A stretch of DNA of 64,000 bases, from the NCBI RefSeq assembly GCF_022549215.1, contig NZ_JAKZFC010000002.1, forward strand, positions 186,001 to 250,000. The letters are read 5' to 3'. Positions 1 to 9,573 of the stretch are shown piece after piece (position 1 is the first letter of the stretch; each line of letters starts with the position of its first letter). The DNA comes from Solibacillus palustris. GTDB taxonomy: Bacteria; Bacillota; Bacilli; Bacillales_A; Planococcaceae. Under the pieces are notes generated by a model. It ran no database searches and had not been told where the DNA came from. It saw only the letters and a list, made by a program, of their open reading frames with translations. The position numbers and the translations under genes are program-made.

Positions 1-1
1 T

Positions 2-766
2 TTAACAGATGTACAGGAAACGAAAATTCAAGTAAATGATTTGAACCTATTTTATTGTGAAAAACAAGCGTTATTTAACGTCAATTTAGATATTAAAGAA
101 AAAGAAGTAACAGCATTAATTGGACCTTCAGGCTGTGGTAAATCAACTTTTTTACGTACACTAAATCGCATGAACGACTTGATTGATGGGGTACGTGTCA
201 TCGGGAATATTCATATTGATGGAGAAAATGTTTACGAATCTAATGATGTCATTAAGTTACGAACAAAAGTGGGCATGGTGTTCCAAAAATCAAATCTTTT
301 CCCAATGAGCATTTATGATAATGTAGCTTACGGTCCACGCATGCAGGGAATAAAAAACAAAAAGACATTAGATGGTATTGTTGAAGAATCACTGCGCGGT
401 GCAGCGATTTGGGATGAAGTAAAGGATCGTTTAAAATCATCGGCGCTGGGCCTTTCTGGCGGTCAGCAACAGCGTATTTGTATCGCACGTGCTATTGCAA
501 TGAAGCCAGATGTCATTTTAATGGACGAGCCCACTTCAGCACTTGACCCAATTTCAACGTTAAAGGTAGAAGAACTAATTACACAAATGAAAAAGGATTA
601 TACAATCGTCATAGTAACGCACAACATGCAACAAGCGGCGCGTATTAGTGACAAAACGGCATTTTTCTTAAATGGTGAGGTTGTGGAATTTGATGATACA
701 AATATTATTTTCTCAACACCTAAAGATCAACGCACAGAAGACTATGTAACAGGTCGTTTCGGATAA
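2..766 (+). CDS. pstB: Phosphate ABC transporter ATP-binding protein PstB (5' end outside window)
   Basis: This is the cytoplasmic ATPase that drives the PstSCAB high-affinity phosphate importer. The reading frame is open to the window edge and codes for family-like residues before the first possible start, so the true start lies upstream; 254 residues are visible. In order it has Walker [10 protein letters not shown], the signature LSGGQQQR, Walker [13 protein letters not shown] and a switch histidine in VTHN. phoU follows after 17 bp, the usual end of a pst operon. Such operons are normally induced by phosphate starvation, but the promoter is not in view. Confidence 0.96.
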   Translation, partial: LTDVQETKIQVNDLNLFYCEKQALFNVNLDIKEKEVTALIGPSGCGKSTFLRTLNRMNDLIDGVRVIGNIHIDGENVYESNDVIKLRTKVGMVFQKSNLFPMSIYDNVAYGPRMQGIKNKKTLDGIVEESLRGAAIWDEVKDRLKSSALGLSGGQQQRICIARAIAMKPDVILMDEPTSALDPISTLKVEELITQMKKDYTIVIVTHNMQQAARISDKTAFFLNGEVVEFDDTNIIFSTPKDQRTEDYVTGRFG

Positions 767-783
767 TAGGGGGGAGCTAGGAC

Positions 784-1437
784 ATGATTCGTGAAAACTT
801 TGAAAAAAATATGCTTGAGCTACAAAATAAAATGGTTAAAATGGTAGATTTAACTGTTATAGCGACGGAAAAGGCGTTTAAAGCATTACAGGAGCAAGAT
901 ATGACAGTTGCACTTGATGTCATTGAGGGAGATGCCTACATTGATGAGCTTGAAAATGAAATCAATCAAATGGCAATTTGGTTAATGGCAAAAGAGCAGC
1001 CAGTTGCTAGAGATCTTCGTCGCATTGTTAGCATGATTAAAATGTCTTCAGATATCGAGCGTATCGCAGACTTTGCTGTAAACACTGCAAAAGCGACAAT
1101 AAAAATTAGTAAAACAGAGTCGGTCATTTCGAAAACAAGCTTATTCGAAATGAAAAATATTTCGATGGACATGCTGAAAAAGGCGATGAAGGCTTTCATC
1201 GAGGAAGATATTGCACTTGCAAAAGCAGTTGGTGAATTAGACGACAAGGTAGATGAGAAGAATCATCAAAACTATGCCGTTTTAACAAATTATTTATCAG
1301 AACATCCGCAAGACACGGAGCAAGTAGTACAGCTATTATTTATTAATCGTTTTGTCGAGCGTACGGCCGATCATATTACAAATATGGCCGAATCAACAGC
1401 TTACTTTATTAAAGGACAGTTATTTGACTTAAACTAG
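784..1437 (+). CDS. phoU: Phosphate-signalling protein PhoU
   Basis: PhoU is a cytoplasmic regulator that links Pst transporter activity to phosphate signalling and restrains uptake. The 217 residues have the family length and the two-fold repeat of helical bundles: one around residues 10-100 (with ERIADFAVN) and one around 115-210 (with ERTADHITN). Both repeats keep the acidic E-R-x-x-D metal-binding pattern. The ATG follows the Shine-Dalgarno GGGGGAG at 770-776. It lies between pstB and a response regulator in one transcription unit. Confidence 0.95.
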   Translation: MIRENFEKNMLELQNKMVKMVDLTVIATEKAFKALQEQDMTVALDVIEGDAYIDELENEINQMAIWLMAKEQPVARDLRRIVSMIKMSSDIERIADFAVNTAKATIKISKTESVISKTSLFEMKNISMDMLKKAMKAFIEEDIALAKAVGELDDKVDEKNHQNYAVLTNYLSEHPQDTEQVVQLLFINRFVERTADHITNMAESTAYFIKGQLFDLN

Positions 1438-1455
1438 AGAAGCGAGGAATCATTG

Positions 1456-2166
1456 ATGACGAAAAAAATATTAGTCGTTGAAGATGATGAAAATTTAGGA
1501 AACTTATTGCAGTTATATTTAATCAAAGATGGCTATGAAGTACGTATCGAAACATCCGGTAAACTTGGACTAGATGCGCTCGTACAATACGAGCCTGATG
1601 CAATAATACTCGATTGGACATTACCAGATATAGAGGGTATAGAGATATGTCGTCAAATTCGTTATCAATCTGACATCCCGATTATTATGATTAGTTCAAG
1701 AACAGATGAATTAGATGCTGTTTTAGCACTTGAGATGGGGGCTACTGAATATATTCGCAAGCCGTTTGGATTCCGCGAGCTATTGACACGTCTAAGATTA
1801 CATTTGAAACGCTATGAAAAAGAGCAACAGCAGCAAGTACGTGTATCAGAGCTGGTAATTGGTCCGTTTAAAGTGGATCTTGTCATGTTTAAAGTGTATA
1901 AGGAAGAAGTAGAAATCCCGTTAACAAAGCGTGAGTTTAAGCTACTGTTGCATTTATTAGAACAACCCGGTGATATTAAATCCCGTGAAGATATTATTGA
2001 AATGCTCGATTTTACGAAAGGCGATAAGCGTACGGTCGATGTACATATTCGTAGACTACGTGAGAAAATTGAAGAACAGCCGAGCTCACCGAAATGGATT
2101 AAGACAAAAAGCGGCATCGGCTATTATTTTAATGATAAAGCTCAGGAAGTCTCTTACAATTCGTAA
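1456..2166 (+). CDS. OmpR/PhoB-family response regulator without adjacent kinase
   Basis: A two-domain DNA-binding response regulator of 236 residues. The receiver domain (about 1-118) has the acidic pair in VEDDE, the phospho-acceptor D53 in ILDWTLPD and the conserved lysine in IRKPF. The winged-helix domain (about 130-230) ends with the typical SGIGYYF. ATG 1456 is chosen over TTG 1453 because AGCGAGGA ends 7 bp before it. It follows phoU by 18 bp, so a role in the phosphate response is likely. No sensor kinase follows: a terminator overlaps its last codons and the next gene is on the other strand. It may be PhoP-like; the exact target is unknown. Confidence 0.88.
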   Translation: MTKKILVVEDDENLGNLLQLYLIKDGYEVRIETSGKLGLDALVQYEPDAIILDWTLPDIEGIEICRQIRYQSDIPIIMISSRTDELDAVLALEMGATEYIRKPFGFRELLTRLRLHLKRYEKEQQQQVRVSELVIGPFKVDLVMFKVYKEEVEIPLTKREFKLLLHLLEQPGDIKSREDIIEMLDFTKGDKRTVDVHIRRLREKIEEQPSSPKWIKTKSGIGYYFNDKAQEVSYNS

Positions 2167-2179
2167 GAGGCTTTTGTTG
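2147..2179 (+). terminator. Rho-independent terminator of the pst-phoU operon
   Basis: An 11-bp stem (AAGTCTCTTAC with GTAAGAGGCTT, one G-U pair) closes over a 5-base loop and runs into a short T-rich tract. The left arm lies inside the last codons of the response regulator and the stop codon falls in the right arm, so the transcript ends almost exactly at the gene end. Confidence 0.75.
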
Positions 2180-2205
2180 TAAATTAAATTTTGTTATTAA
2201 CATGC

Positions 2206-2967
2206 TTATTCAAAGGGAAAATTAATATCACGTGTAATGCATGATTCGAAGTTTTTTATAAAATCTCGAAGTATTTTTGCTAATGCAATCTTTTTACTAA
2301 GCCAAACATAATGCTCGGCACCCTCAATTTCTATGTATTTTGAATTATTAATAAGCGCAGAAATTTGTTTAATTGGCCAGGAGGGGCGAATATCATTTTC
2401 TGCATAGATAAATAATGTGGGTAAATCTAGATGTGAAATATCTTTGAGTAAGTTCGGATTTTTTATAAATGTTCTCCAAGAATCAATTAGGGATCTGTGG
2501 ACAATCGTATTGACCTCATACTTAAAATTTGGTGTTAATTCACCAATTTCTATTTTGTTTCGACTGTAAGAGTCTTTCCAATCTCGGTCATTTTGTATTC
2601 CAGTCCCAGATATAGAAACATAGCCTAATATAGAGCGCGAGTATAATAGTGAATAGGCCAGTCCCACATCTGCTCCCCATGAGTGCCCAATGACTAACCA
2701 TTTTTTAAATCCATACGCTTTTCTAATCCATTCAATATCGCGAAGACAAGACGCCAAATCATACCCATTGCCATCATCGCTAGAACGACCACAGCCTCTA
2801 GGGTCAAACATAATTACTTCACAAACCTCATCAATTAGAGTAGAAAGAGGTTCTAAATAATTACAAGTTCCAGGTCCTCCACTAATTAAGATGACAGGAA
2901 TACTACCTTCCCCTCTTTTTTCGGTCCAAAGCTGTGCATGATCTATTTCAATAAGTTTTTCATTCAA
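2206..2967 (-). CDS. Alpha/beta hydrolase, proline iminopeptidase-like
   Basis: A soluble 253-residue hydrolase of the alpha/beta fold. It has the oxyanion-hole motif SGGPGT near residue 29, the strand motif MFDPRGCGRS, the nucleophile elbow GHSWGA near residue 94, a late acid in YAENDIRPSW and a catalytic histidine in EGAEHYVW. SGGPG and DPRGCGRS are typical of peptidase family S33 (proline iminopeptidases), but substrate cannot be read from the sequence. It is a single gene transcribed towards the pst operon. AGGGGTGG, read on the minus strand, precedes the ATG. Confidence 0.8.
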   Translation of the reverse strand: MNEKLIEIDHAQLWTEKRGEGSIPVILISGGPGTCNYLEPLSTLIDEVCEVIMFDPRGCGRSSDDGNGYDLASCLRDIEWIRKAYGFKKWLVIGHSWGADVGLAYSLLYSRSILGYVSISGTGIQNDRDWKDSYSRNKIEIGELTPNFKYEVNTIVHRSLIDSWRTFIKNPNLLKDISHLDLPTLFIYAENDIRPSWPIKQISALINNSKYIEIEGAEHYVWLSKKIALAKILRDFIKNFESCITRDINFPFE

Positions 2968-3158
2968 AATACCACCCCTTAATTAAAATGTTTTATATGA
3001 TAGCTTATTAATTATTATGAACAATTTGTAAAGAACTGGTATATTAGTTATAGTACATTTCATCACCAATTTCTTGATTTAATCTGACTTATTAAGCTTT
3101 TCGTATTACTTACTTAAAAGTCTACAATAAAATATTTGAAAATATCAAGGAGGCTCGA

Positions 3159-4219
3159 ATGTTTTATTTATCGAAAGAAACACAGCATCAAGCTAATGTA
3201 GCGCATATAGCATATTTTCCAGAAAGCGATATAGATTTAGATAGATTGACGTATTCAATGCAAGAGTTAAAGGCTGAAAAACAATGGATTCCGGAGCGCT
3301 TTCATGGAGCAATTGATAGCGGAACATTATATAGCATGTCAGATCAATGGCGGGATTATTTGAACTGGTGTGAACAAACGATTGCCACACATCAGGTCCA
3401 CTTCGAGAACATGTATAAAAATCGTCTATTGATTGCAACAAAATTCGATGAAGCAACTGCTGAAGTTTTTAACGATTCTTTGCATGATGGCGCAATATTA
3501 AATATCAAGCGTCAGGATGGCAATGTGACGTTACTCATTGATATGCGAGGTGGCTTTACACCAAAAGCGATGATTCGTCAACGTTTATGCAGGCACAGGA
3601 AACGGGTGAGCTTGCGCGCGACTATGTGTATGATGAACTTATCGAGATATCAAATGGCTACGGGTTTCGTGTGCTGTCCAGCTCTCCATATGACGAATGG
3701 ACGATTGATTTCTCGGATGTAAAGGCAAGCTTTGTTTATCGTCCAAAAGCTTTTACCGAGCGTGAGCAATATACAGATGTATTTAGTTATATTGAACATT
3801 TAACACCGTCGTTACACTATTTTATCGTAGAAAATCAGGAATTCATTGATTTCGATATACATAGCATAGAGCAGCGGGAGACAGGGTTTTACATGAATGA
3901 TTTATTGTTAGGTACTACGACCGAGCAAGTAATCGAGCGCATTTACTGTGATCTATATGAAAATCCATTCGCGCATTTTAGTGTAATGGTTCTACTTGAA
4001 GAACTTGAAGAGGCCGCCTTAAGCGAGGATCCCGTTTTACGCGTACGTGCATTTAATACAATGTTTGAAATAGATCGTAAAGCCGCTCCTATTGTTAACC
4101 GTGTGCTCCGTATCATACAGGTGGAAGAGCATGAGGAAATGCTTATGCAAGTAATAGCTGAGCATTTTGAAAAAATTGGGCTACTTGATGCGGAGGTAAA
4201 AGAGCGCTGGTTATCGTAA
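3159..4219 (+). pseudogene. DUF4085-like gene broken by a one-base frameshift
   Basis: Two open frames together make one protein of about 350 residues. The first (from ATG 3159, behind AAGGAGGCTCG) reads sensibly to about residue 135 (GGFTPK), then turns into basic nonsense. The second frame carries the sensible continuation, through FMQAQETGEL and the acidic C-terminal half, to the stop at 4219. Adding one A to the AAAA run at 3563-3566 joins them as TPK-SDSSTFMQAQ. It resembles DUF4085 proteins of Bacillales, whose function is unknown. A sequencing error in the homopolymer is possible, so the gene may in fact be intact. Confidence 0.75.
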
Positions 4220-4287
4220 TTTCTTTTACAAAACGAGGCATTTTGCATTATACTGAGTTAACATGTAATAAAAAGGAGGTTTGCCTA

Positions 4288-4470
4288 ATGTCTGAGCAAA
4301 CAGAAAAGAAAACTTTAAGCTTACAAGAGCTAGTAAAGCAACAATTAGAAGCGAAAAAGAACAATGCGGGTGGCGGTAAAAACAATTTAAAAGGTGACAC
4401 GTCAGCGAAAAAAATGAAGAGCCAGCAATCGAAGAAAACAAGCAATACGCGCCGTAAAATGGGTGTGTAA
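4288..4470 (+). CDS. Small basic hypothetical protein (60 aa)
   Basis: A 60-residue, strongly charged, lysine-rich protein: an N-terminal helix (TLSLQELVKQQLEAKKN), a short glycine-rich GGGKNN, then a basic tail ending SNTRRKMGV. It has no membrane segment or cysteine. A strong Shine-Dalgarno AAAAAGGAGG at 4270-4279 precedes the ATG, and a terminator follows directly, so it is a genuine single-gene unit. The basic, probably disordered tail would suit nucleic-acid or ribosome binding, but this is a guess; I do not recognise the family. Confidence 0.7.
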   Translation: MSEQTEKKTLSLQELVKQQLEAKKNNAGGGKNNLKGDTSAKKMKSQQSKKTSNTRRKMGV

Positions 4471-4475
4471 TAAGA

Positions 4476-4510
4476 AGCCTGAGCATGAAATCCATGTTCA
4501 GGTTTTTCTT
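4476..4510 (+). terminator. Terminator after the 60-aa gene
   Basis: CCTGAGCATG at 4478-4487 pairs with CATGTTCAGG at 4493-4502 (one G-U pair) and is followed by a T-rich run. Confidence 0.8.
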
Positions 4511-4536
4511 TTTGGGAATTTATTTGAAAGTTTAAA

Positions 4537-4562
4537 AAACAACTGATTCCAAACTAATCGTC
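4537..4562 (+). promoter_or_regulatory. Candidate ECF-type promoter upstream of the sigma gene
   Basis: AAACAAC at 4537-4543 and CGTC at 4559-4562, 15 bases apart, fit the AAC / CGTC pattern used by Bacillus ECF sigma factors. It lies 34 bp upstream of the ECF gene start, as expected for autoregulation. The match is short, so this is tentative. Confidence 0.4.
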
Positions 4563-4595
4563 ATTCGTTTATACAACTAAGAAGGGGGAGGTACT

Positions 4596-5072
4596 TTGCG
4601 AAGAGACATCTTTGATACGCATTATGAAGCGATTTATAAATACATACTTTACTTAACTAATGATTGCCATTTAGCGCATGACTTACTGCAAGAAACCTTT
4701 TACCGCTATTATCAAAAAAATTATGATGCTAATGAACGTCTGTATTTACTAAAAATTGCTCGGAATTTGGTATACGATCATTATCGCAGAAAAAAGTTAA
4801 TCGGCTTTTTTACATTAAAAAAGGAACCGCCAGCGAATGCCAAGTTACCAGAAGAAGTTACATTACAAAATGCCGAAAATGAGACGCTATACAATGCTTT
4901 ACAGCAAATAAAAACGAATTACCGTGAAGTGGTGATTTTACGCTATATCGAGCAGTATTCTGTCAAAGAGACAGCGCAAATATTAAATACAACGGAAGTA
5001 AAGGTTAAAAATGATACCGCGCGTGGATTAAAGGCGTTACGTGAACTGTTAGGAGGTGTGCGCAATGCTTGA
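4596..5072 (+). CDS. ECF-type RNA polymerase sigma factor
   Basis: A 158-residue group-4 sigma factor. Region 2 is near residues 10-60 (AHDLLQETFYRYYQ binds core and the -10 element). Region 4 is near 100-150, with the helix-turn-helix SVKETAQILNTTEVKVKND followed by the basic GLKALR. The start is TTG 4596, supported by AAGGGGGAGG at 4581-4590. The next gene overlaps it by 8 bp and codes for a membrane protein that is probably its anti-sigma factor, so the pair should respond to an envelope signal. The signal is not readable from the sequence. Confidence 0.9.
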   Translation: MRRDIFDTHYEAIYKYILYLTNDCHLAHDLLQETFYRYYQKNYDANERLYLLKIARNLVYDHYRRKKLIGFFTLKKEPPANAKLPEEVTLQNAENETLYNALQQIKTNYREVVILRYIEQYSVKETAQILNTTEVKVKNDTARGLKALRELLGGVRNA

Positions 5073-5952
5073 TGAAAAACAGTTAAATCACTTACAGTCC
5101 ATAAAAATTGATGAGGTTGAAAAACAAGCTGATTTCGAACGAATCCAAAGAAGAATAAACAAAAAGCCATTCCATTGGCAATTACCAGCAGTAGCGTTTT
5201 CAATAGTGCTACTCGTGTTATTGTTAGTTGCGACAATGCCGATCCCGGATAACACCGTAAACCTTTCTTCAGACGCCTATTTAACATCAATTTTAGTGAG
5301 AGATGGTGAAGGTGATCCGAAATCAAATTATTATTTAGGAGTTAGTCAGACAATGGCTGAGGATGAGCTGAAAACCATGCAAGCTTCACTCGATACTCTA
5401 CAACAAATTGAAGAACCACCAGTTAAGCCAAAAGTGTCTAAATCCTATCGATTTACCTATAGCGATGGCTCCAATCTTGTCTTCTATGAATATTTAACAG
5501 CAAATAGAATATATATTAAAGACGTTCACAAAGGCCTCTATTATGAATTTACAGAGGGCTCAGGCTTTATTTCGTTTATGAATACTCGCTACCAAACGTG
5601 GCAATATCTTTTGCTTGTGATCATTTTTGTTTTACTGTTTGGTGGCAATATGTACATTGATAAAAAAATGCGTGTTGAAGAAGATCCGAAGCGAAAGCTA
5701 CCGATGCATTCGCATTATATGCAAAGTATCATGACAATTTGTTATATTTTTGTGTTGTTCTTGTTTTTTGTGGGAGGAATGTCAAGTAATGCAAACATTC
5801 ATATCGCAGGAATCTATTTGTTAGGGTTTGTTTTCGCATTCATTAATATCATCATCGAACAAAAGTATGATAACAACGGTTGGCGCAAGCTACGGTTTGT
5901 CAATATTTCGTTAATGTTTCCTACGTATTTATACCTATTCATTCAGCTGTAG
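5065..5952 (+). CDS. Multi-pass membrane protein, probable anti-sigma factor of the ECF pair
   Basis: A 295-residue protein whose start lies inside the end of the sigma gene; GGAGGTGTGCGCA sits directly before ATG 5065. The N-terminal 40 residues are charged and cytoplasmic (sigma-binding position). A membrane segment follows at about 42-60 (VAFSIVLLVLLLVATMP), then an extracytoplasmic part of about 120 residues and four more hydrophobic segments in the C-terminal half. No zinc motif (HxxxCxxC) is present, so it is not a classic ZAS anti-sigma factor. The role is inferred from translational coupling and topology only. Confidence 0.6.
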   Translation: MLDEKQLNHLQSIKIDEVEKQADFERIQRRINKKPFHWQLPAVAFSIVLLVLLLVATMPIPDNTVNLSSDAYLTSILVRDGEGDPKSNYYLGVSQTMAEDELKTMQASLDTLQQIEEPPVKPKVSKSYRFTYSDGSNLVFYEYLTANRIYIKDVHKGLYYEFTEGSGFISFMNTRYQTWQYLLLVIIFVLLFGGNMYIDKKMRVEEDPKRKLPMHSHYMQSIMTICYIFVLFLFFVGGMSSNANIHIAGIYLLGFVFAFINIIIEQKYDNNGWRKLRFVNISLMFPTYLYLFIQL

Positions 5953-5992
5953 TTACTTCTTTACAAAGAGTTACTTTTGTTTTCGGAATACT

Positions 5993-6021
5993 TTGACAAA
6001 TAATGTAATTCACTTTACGAT
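5993..6021 (+). promoter_or_regulatory. SigA-type promoter of the kynurenine operon
   Basis: TTGACA at 5993-5998 matches the -35 consensus perfectly and TACGAT at 6016-6021 matches the -10 at four of six positions, with the optimal 17-bp spacing. It lies 30 bp before kynU. No T-box or TRAP-like leader fits into the short leader. Confidence 0.65.
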
Positions 6022-6050
6022 TAAATAAACTAATGTAAGAGGGTGATTCG

Positions 6051-7310
6051 ATGATTACAATTGAAACAGCGCAGCAATTCGATAACGAAGATTCGTTAAA
6101 TAGCTATGCAGAAGAATTTTATAAACAACCCGGTCAAATTTATTTTGATGGAAACTCACTTGGTTTATTATCAAAGCGTTCGGAATTAAGTGTACTCACA
6201 TTATTACATTCATGGAAGGAACATGGTATTGATGGTTGGACTTCTGGAGACTACCCGTGGTTTTATTTATCGGAAAATTTAGGGGATCTTTGTGCACCGC
6301 TTGTTGGTGCGAAAAAAGAAGAGGTTGTATTAACAGGTTCTACAACGACGAACTTGCACCAGCTGCTTTCAAGTTTTTTCAAACCAACTGAAACCAAAAA
6401 TAAAATTTTAGCAGACGAACTAAATTTCCCGTCGGATTTATATGCAATTCAGAGTCAGCTTACGCTACATGATTTGTCAAAAAACCATATGAAATTAGTG
6501 AAATCACAGGACGGGCAAACGTTAACTACAAAAAACATTATTGAGGCAATGACGGATGATGTTGCCGTGGCGGTATTGCCAGCGGTCCTTTATCGCAGTG
6601 GTCAAGTCCTCGATTTACAGGAGATTACGAAGGCTGCACATGAAAAAAATATAATTGTTGGCTTTGATTTATGTCATTCAATCGGTTCAATTCCACACAA
6701 GCTCCATGACATTGGTGCGGACTTTGCTTTTTGGTGTAATTATAAGCATTTAAACGGTGGGCCAGGTTCCGTTGCTGGGCTATTTGTGCATGAAAAACAT
6801 TTTGGCACTGCACCTGGCTTAGCGGGTTGGTTTGGATCGAAAAAAAATAAACAATTTGATTTAGACATTACATTAACGCAATCAAGCGACGCGGGGGCAT
6901 ATCAAATTGGCACGCCACATGTATTAAGTTTAGCGCCTATTATAGGCTCACTTGAGTTGTTTAGTGAAGTAGGGATAGATGCTATACGTGAAAAATCACT
7001 GAAGTTAACCCAATTTATGATGGATTGTCTTGAACAGGAAATTCCAAATAGCTTCACTTTCGGCAACCCACTAGATCATTCTCGTGGCGGGCATTTATTT
7101 TTAGTTCATGATGAGGCAGCACGAATCTGTAAGGCTCTAAAAGGTGAAGGAGTTATTCCTGATTTCCGTGCACCGAATGGCATTCGTTTAGCGCCGGTTG
7201 CGTTATATAATTCATTTGCAGAAGTGTGGCAAGCTGTTCAAATTTTAAAACGCATTATGCATGAGAAAGTGTATGAATCATTTGAAAATAAACGAGATGT
7301 TATTGCATAA
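6051..7310 (+). CDS. kynU: Kynureninase
   Basis: A PLP-dependent enzyme that cleaves L-kynurenine to anthranilate and L-alanine. The 419 residues have the family length. Visible motifs are [10 protein letters not shown] near the N-terminus, TGSTTTNLH (phosphate cup), the aspartate in [10 protein letters not shown] and the PLP-binding lysine K232 in [14 protein letters not shown]. The C-terminal small domain has the RGGHLF and [10 protein letters not shown] motifs. AGAGGGTGATTCG precedes the ATG. It is the first gene of an operon with kynA, an NSS transporter and kynB, together the full tryptophan-to-anthranilate route. Confidence 0.96.
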   Translation: MITIETAQQFDNEDSLNSYAEEFYKQPGQIYFDGNSLGLLSKRSELSVLTLLHSWKEHGIDGWTSGDYPWFYLSENLGDLCAPLVGAKKEEVVLTGSTTTNLHQLLSSFFKPTETKNKILADELNFPSDLYAIQSQLTLHDLSKNHMKLVKSQDGQTLTTKNIIEAMTDDVAVAVLPAVLYRSGQVLDLQEITKAAHEKNIIVGFDLCHSIGSIPHKLHDIGADFAFWCNYKHLNGGPGSVAGLFVHEKHFGTAPGLAGWFGSKKNKQFDLDITLTQSSDAGAYQIGTPHVLSLAPIIGSLELFSEVGIDAIREKSLKLTQFMMDCLEQEIPNSFTFGNPLDHSRGGHLFLVHDEAARICKALKGEGVIPDFRAPNGIRLAPVALYNSFAEVWQAVQILKRIMHEKVYESFENKRDVIA

Positions 7311-7322
7311 GGAGGAAATTTG

Positions 7323-8180
7323 ATGGACAAAAAATCGATTTCAGACTTAGAACAAAAAATCAGTGCGGAAAAAGGCATTCATACCGACTTTAAAAATGAT
7401 ATGACGTATGGCGAGTATTTAGGGTTAGATGCCATATTATCGAGTCAAAAGCGCTTATCAGAGCATCATGATGAAATGTTGTTTTTAATTATTCATCAAG
7501 TAAGCGAGCTATGGATGAAGCTTATAATCCATGAATTACAGGCTGCCATTACAACAATTCAGCAAGGGAACATGCAACCTGCGTTCAAAATGCTCGCTCG
7601 TGTATCAAAAATCCAGCATCAAATTATTCAAGCATGGGATGTTCTTGCAACGATGACACCTGCTGAATATTTACAGTTCCGTGATTCGCTCGGAAAAGCT
7701 TCAGGATTTCAAAGCTATCAATACCGCCTAATCGAATTTGCACTTGGCTATAAAAGTAAGCATATCTTAAAAATTTATGAAAAAGATCAAGCGATATTAA
7801 ACGAATTAAAACAGGCCTATGAAGCGCCAAGTATATACGATGTAGCGATTGAAGCGCTCGTAAAAGCAGGGTTGGAAATAAATCCAGCATTGATTAATCG
7901 TGATTTTTCTGTAGTATATAGTGGTGACGATTCCGTTGCGGCAGCCTGGAAAACTGTGTATGAAAATATCGATACCTATTGGGATTTATACCAATTGGCA
8001 GAAAAGTTAGTAGATATTGAAGATGCATTACAGCAATGGCGCTTCCGTCATATGAAAACGGTTGAGCGTATTATTGGTTTTAAAATAGGCACTGGTGGCT
8101 CCTCTGGTGTGAACTATTTACGCCAAGTGCTTGATCATCGTTTTTTCCCAGAGCTTTGGGATTTACGAACAACATTATAG
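7323..8180 (+). CDS. kynA: Tryptophan 2,3-dioxygenase
   Basis: A haem dioxygenase that opens the indole ring of L-tryptophan to N-formylkynurenine, the first step of the pathway. The 285 residues carry the conserved helix [17 protein letters not shown] with its histidines, the [11 protein letters not shown] segment, [16 protein letters not shown] (haem-ligand histidine) and the substrate loop [14 protein letters not shown] 7323 is preceded by AAGGAGGAAATTTG. It starts 12 bp after kynU. Confidence 0.97.
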   Translation: MDKKSISDLEQKISAEKGIHTDFKNDMTYGEYLGLDAILSSQKRLSEHHDEMLFLIIHQVSELWMKLIIHELQAAITTIQQGNMQPAFKMLARVSKIQHQIIQAWDVLATMTPAEYLQFRDSLGKASGFQSYQYRLIEFALGYKSKHILKIYEKDQAILNELKQAYEAPSIYDVAIEALVKAGLEINPALINRDFSVVYSGDDSVAAAWKTVYENIDTYWDLYQLAEKLVDIEDALQQWRFRHMKTVERIIGFKIGTGGSSGVNYLRQVLDHRFFPELWDLRTTL

Positions 8181-8214
8181 TTTAGAGACAGATAGATAGA
8201 GTGGAGTGAGTTAG

Positions 8215-9561
8215 ATGGAGAAGAGTAAAGGACAATGGTCAAGTAAATTAGGGTTTGTATTAGCGTCAGCTGGTGCAGCGATTGGGCTCGGGGCGATTTG
8301 GAAAATGCCTTATGTAGCCGGTCAAAGTGGTGGCGGCGCATTCTTTTTAATTTTTGTTCTATTAACGTTATTAATAGGTTTACCGATGTTATTATCGGAA
8401 TATATCATTGGTCGTGCAGCACAAAAGGAAGCAGTAACCGCTTATAAAGTATTAGCACCCAATACGAAAGCATGGGCTTGGATCGGTAAGCTAGGTATTA
8501 TCGGTTGCTTTTTACTGCTATCATTTTACAGTGTAGTAGGTGGCTGGATTTTTGTATATAGTGGCGTGTCAGTTGTTGGCAATGTTATTGATCCGAATTT
8601 AGACCCTGGTGCATTTTTCGGACAAGTAACAGGTACACCGTGGATCGCATTAGTGGGTCTTGCATTATTTACGATTGCAAACATTATCGTTATTGCATTA
8701 GGTGTTCAAAACGGGATTGAAAAAGCGAATAAATTTATGATGCCGCTATTATTCATCATGTTCTTTATTTTAGTTGTGCGTGCTGTAACGCTAGATGGGG
8801 CGATGGAAGGGATTAAATTCTTCTTATATCCTGACTTTTCGAACATTACAGGGGAATCGATTTTATATGCGTTAGGACAGTCGTTCTTCGCATTAGCAGT
8901 CGGGTTTTCATGTCTTGTTACATATAGCTCGTATTTGAAGAAAGATGTTAGCTTACCAAATTCAGCTGGCTCAGTAGTAGGGTTAAGTATTTTTGTATCG
9001 TTTTTAGCAGGTCTAGCGATTTTCCCAGTTGTGTTCGCATTTGATATGGAAGTAACAAGTGGGCCACCATTACTATTTATGGTACTTCCAGCTGCGTTTT
9101 CACAAATGCCATTCGGAGAACTATTTTTAGCATTGTTCCTAATATTATTTTTATTTGCAACGTTAACATCTTCATTTAGTTTGTATGAGATTATTGTTGC
9201 GGCTACTGTAGAAAAATGGAATGTTTCTCGTGCCAAAATTACAATTGTGATAGGGGTTCTTGTGTTTATTGCGGCAATACCTTCTACTTTAACGTATAGT
9301 ACGTTAGGGGATGTGTCAATTTTTGGCCGTAATATTTTTGACTTTACGGACTTTGTAGTGTCGAATGTTATTTTACCAATTGGCAACTTACTCATTGCGA
9401 TTTTTATTATTCATATTATGGATAAGCAACTAGTAAAGAAGGAATTTTTACAAGGAAGTCAAATGGGTGAAGGTTTTTATAAAGTTTATCGTTTTTTAAT
9501 GACTTTCGTAGTACCAACAGTAATTTTAGTTGTACTTGGATATTTAATTATTCAATACTAG
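8215..9561 (+). CDS. Neurotransmitter:sodium symporter (NSS) family transporter, probable tryptophan/kynurenine importer
   Basis: A sodium-coupled amino acid transporter of the LeuT fold, 448 residues, with about eleven membrane segments. TM1 carries GLGAIWKMPYVAGQSGGGA, the unwound substrate- and sodium-binding stretch of the family. TM6 has the FFALAVGFSCLVTYSSY stretch of bacterial NSS proteins. It lies inside the kyn operon between kynA and kynB. From that context I infer uptake of tryptophan or an aromatic intermediate (compare TnaT of Symbiobacterium); family membership is direct, substrate is inference. Confidence 0.88.
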   Translation: MEKSKGQWSSKLGFVLASAGAAIGLGAIWKMPYVAGQSGGGAFFLIFVLLTLLIGLPMLLSEYIIGRAAQKEAVTAYKVLAPNTKAWAWIGKLGIIGCFLLLSFYSVVGGWIFVYSGVSVVGNVIDPNLDPGAFFGQVTGTPWIALVGLALFTIANIIVIALGVQNGIEKANKFMMPLLFIMFFILVVRAVTLDGAMEGIKFFLYPDFSNITGESILYALGQSFFALAVGFSCLVTYSSYLKKDVSLPNSAGSVVGLSIFVSFLAGLAIFPVVFAFDMEVTSGPPLLFMVLPAAFSQMPFGELFLALFLILFLFATLTSSFSLYEIIVAATVEKWNVSRAKITIVIGVLVFIAAIPSTLTYSTLGDVSIFGRNIFDFTDFVVSNVILPIGNLLIAIFIIHIMDKQLVKKEFLQGSQMGEGFYKVYRFLMTFVVPTVILVVLGYLIIQY

Positions 9562-9573
9562 AGGTGATGTAAT

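Noticed and set aside
8706-9395. A 229-residue minus-strand open frame
   Set aside because: It lies wholly inside the NSS transporter gene, has no start signal and reads as a shadow of hydrophobic codons.
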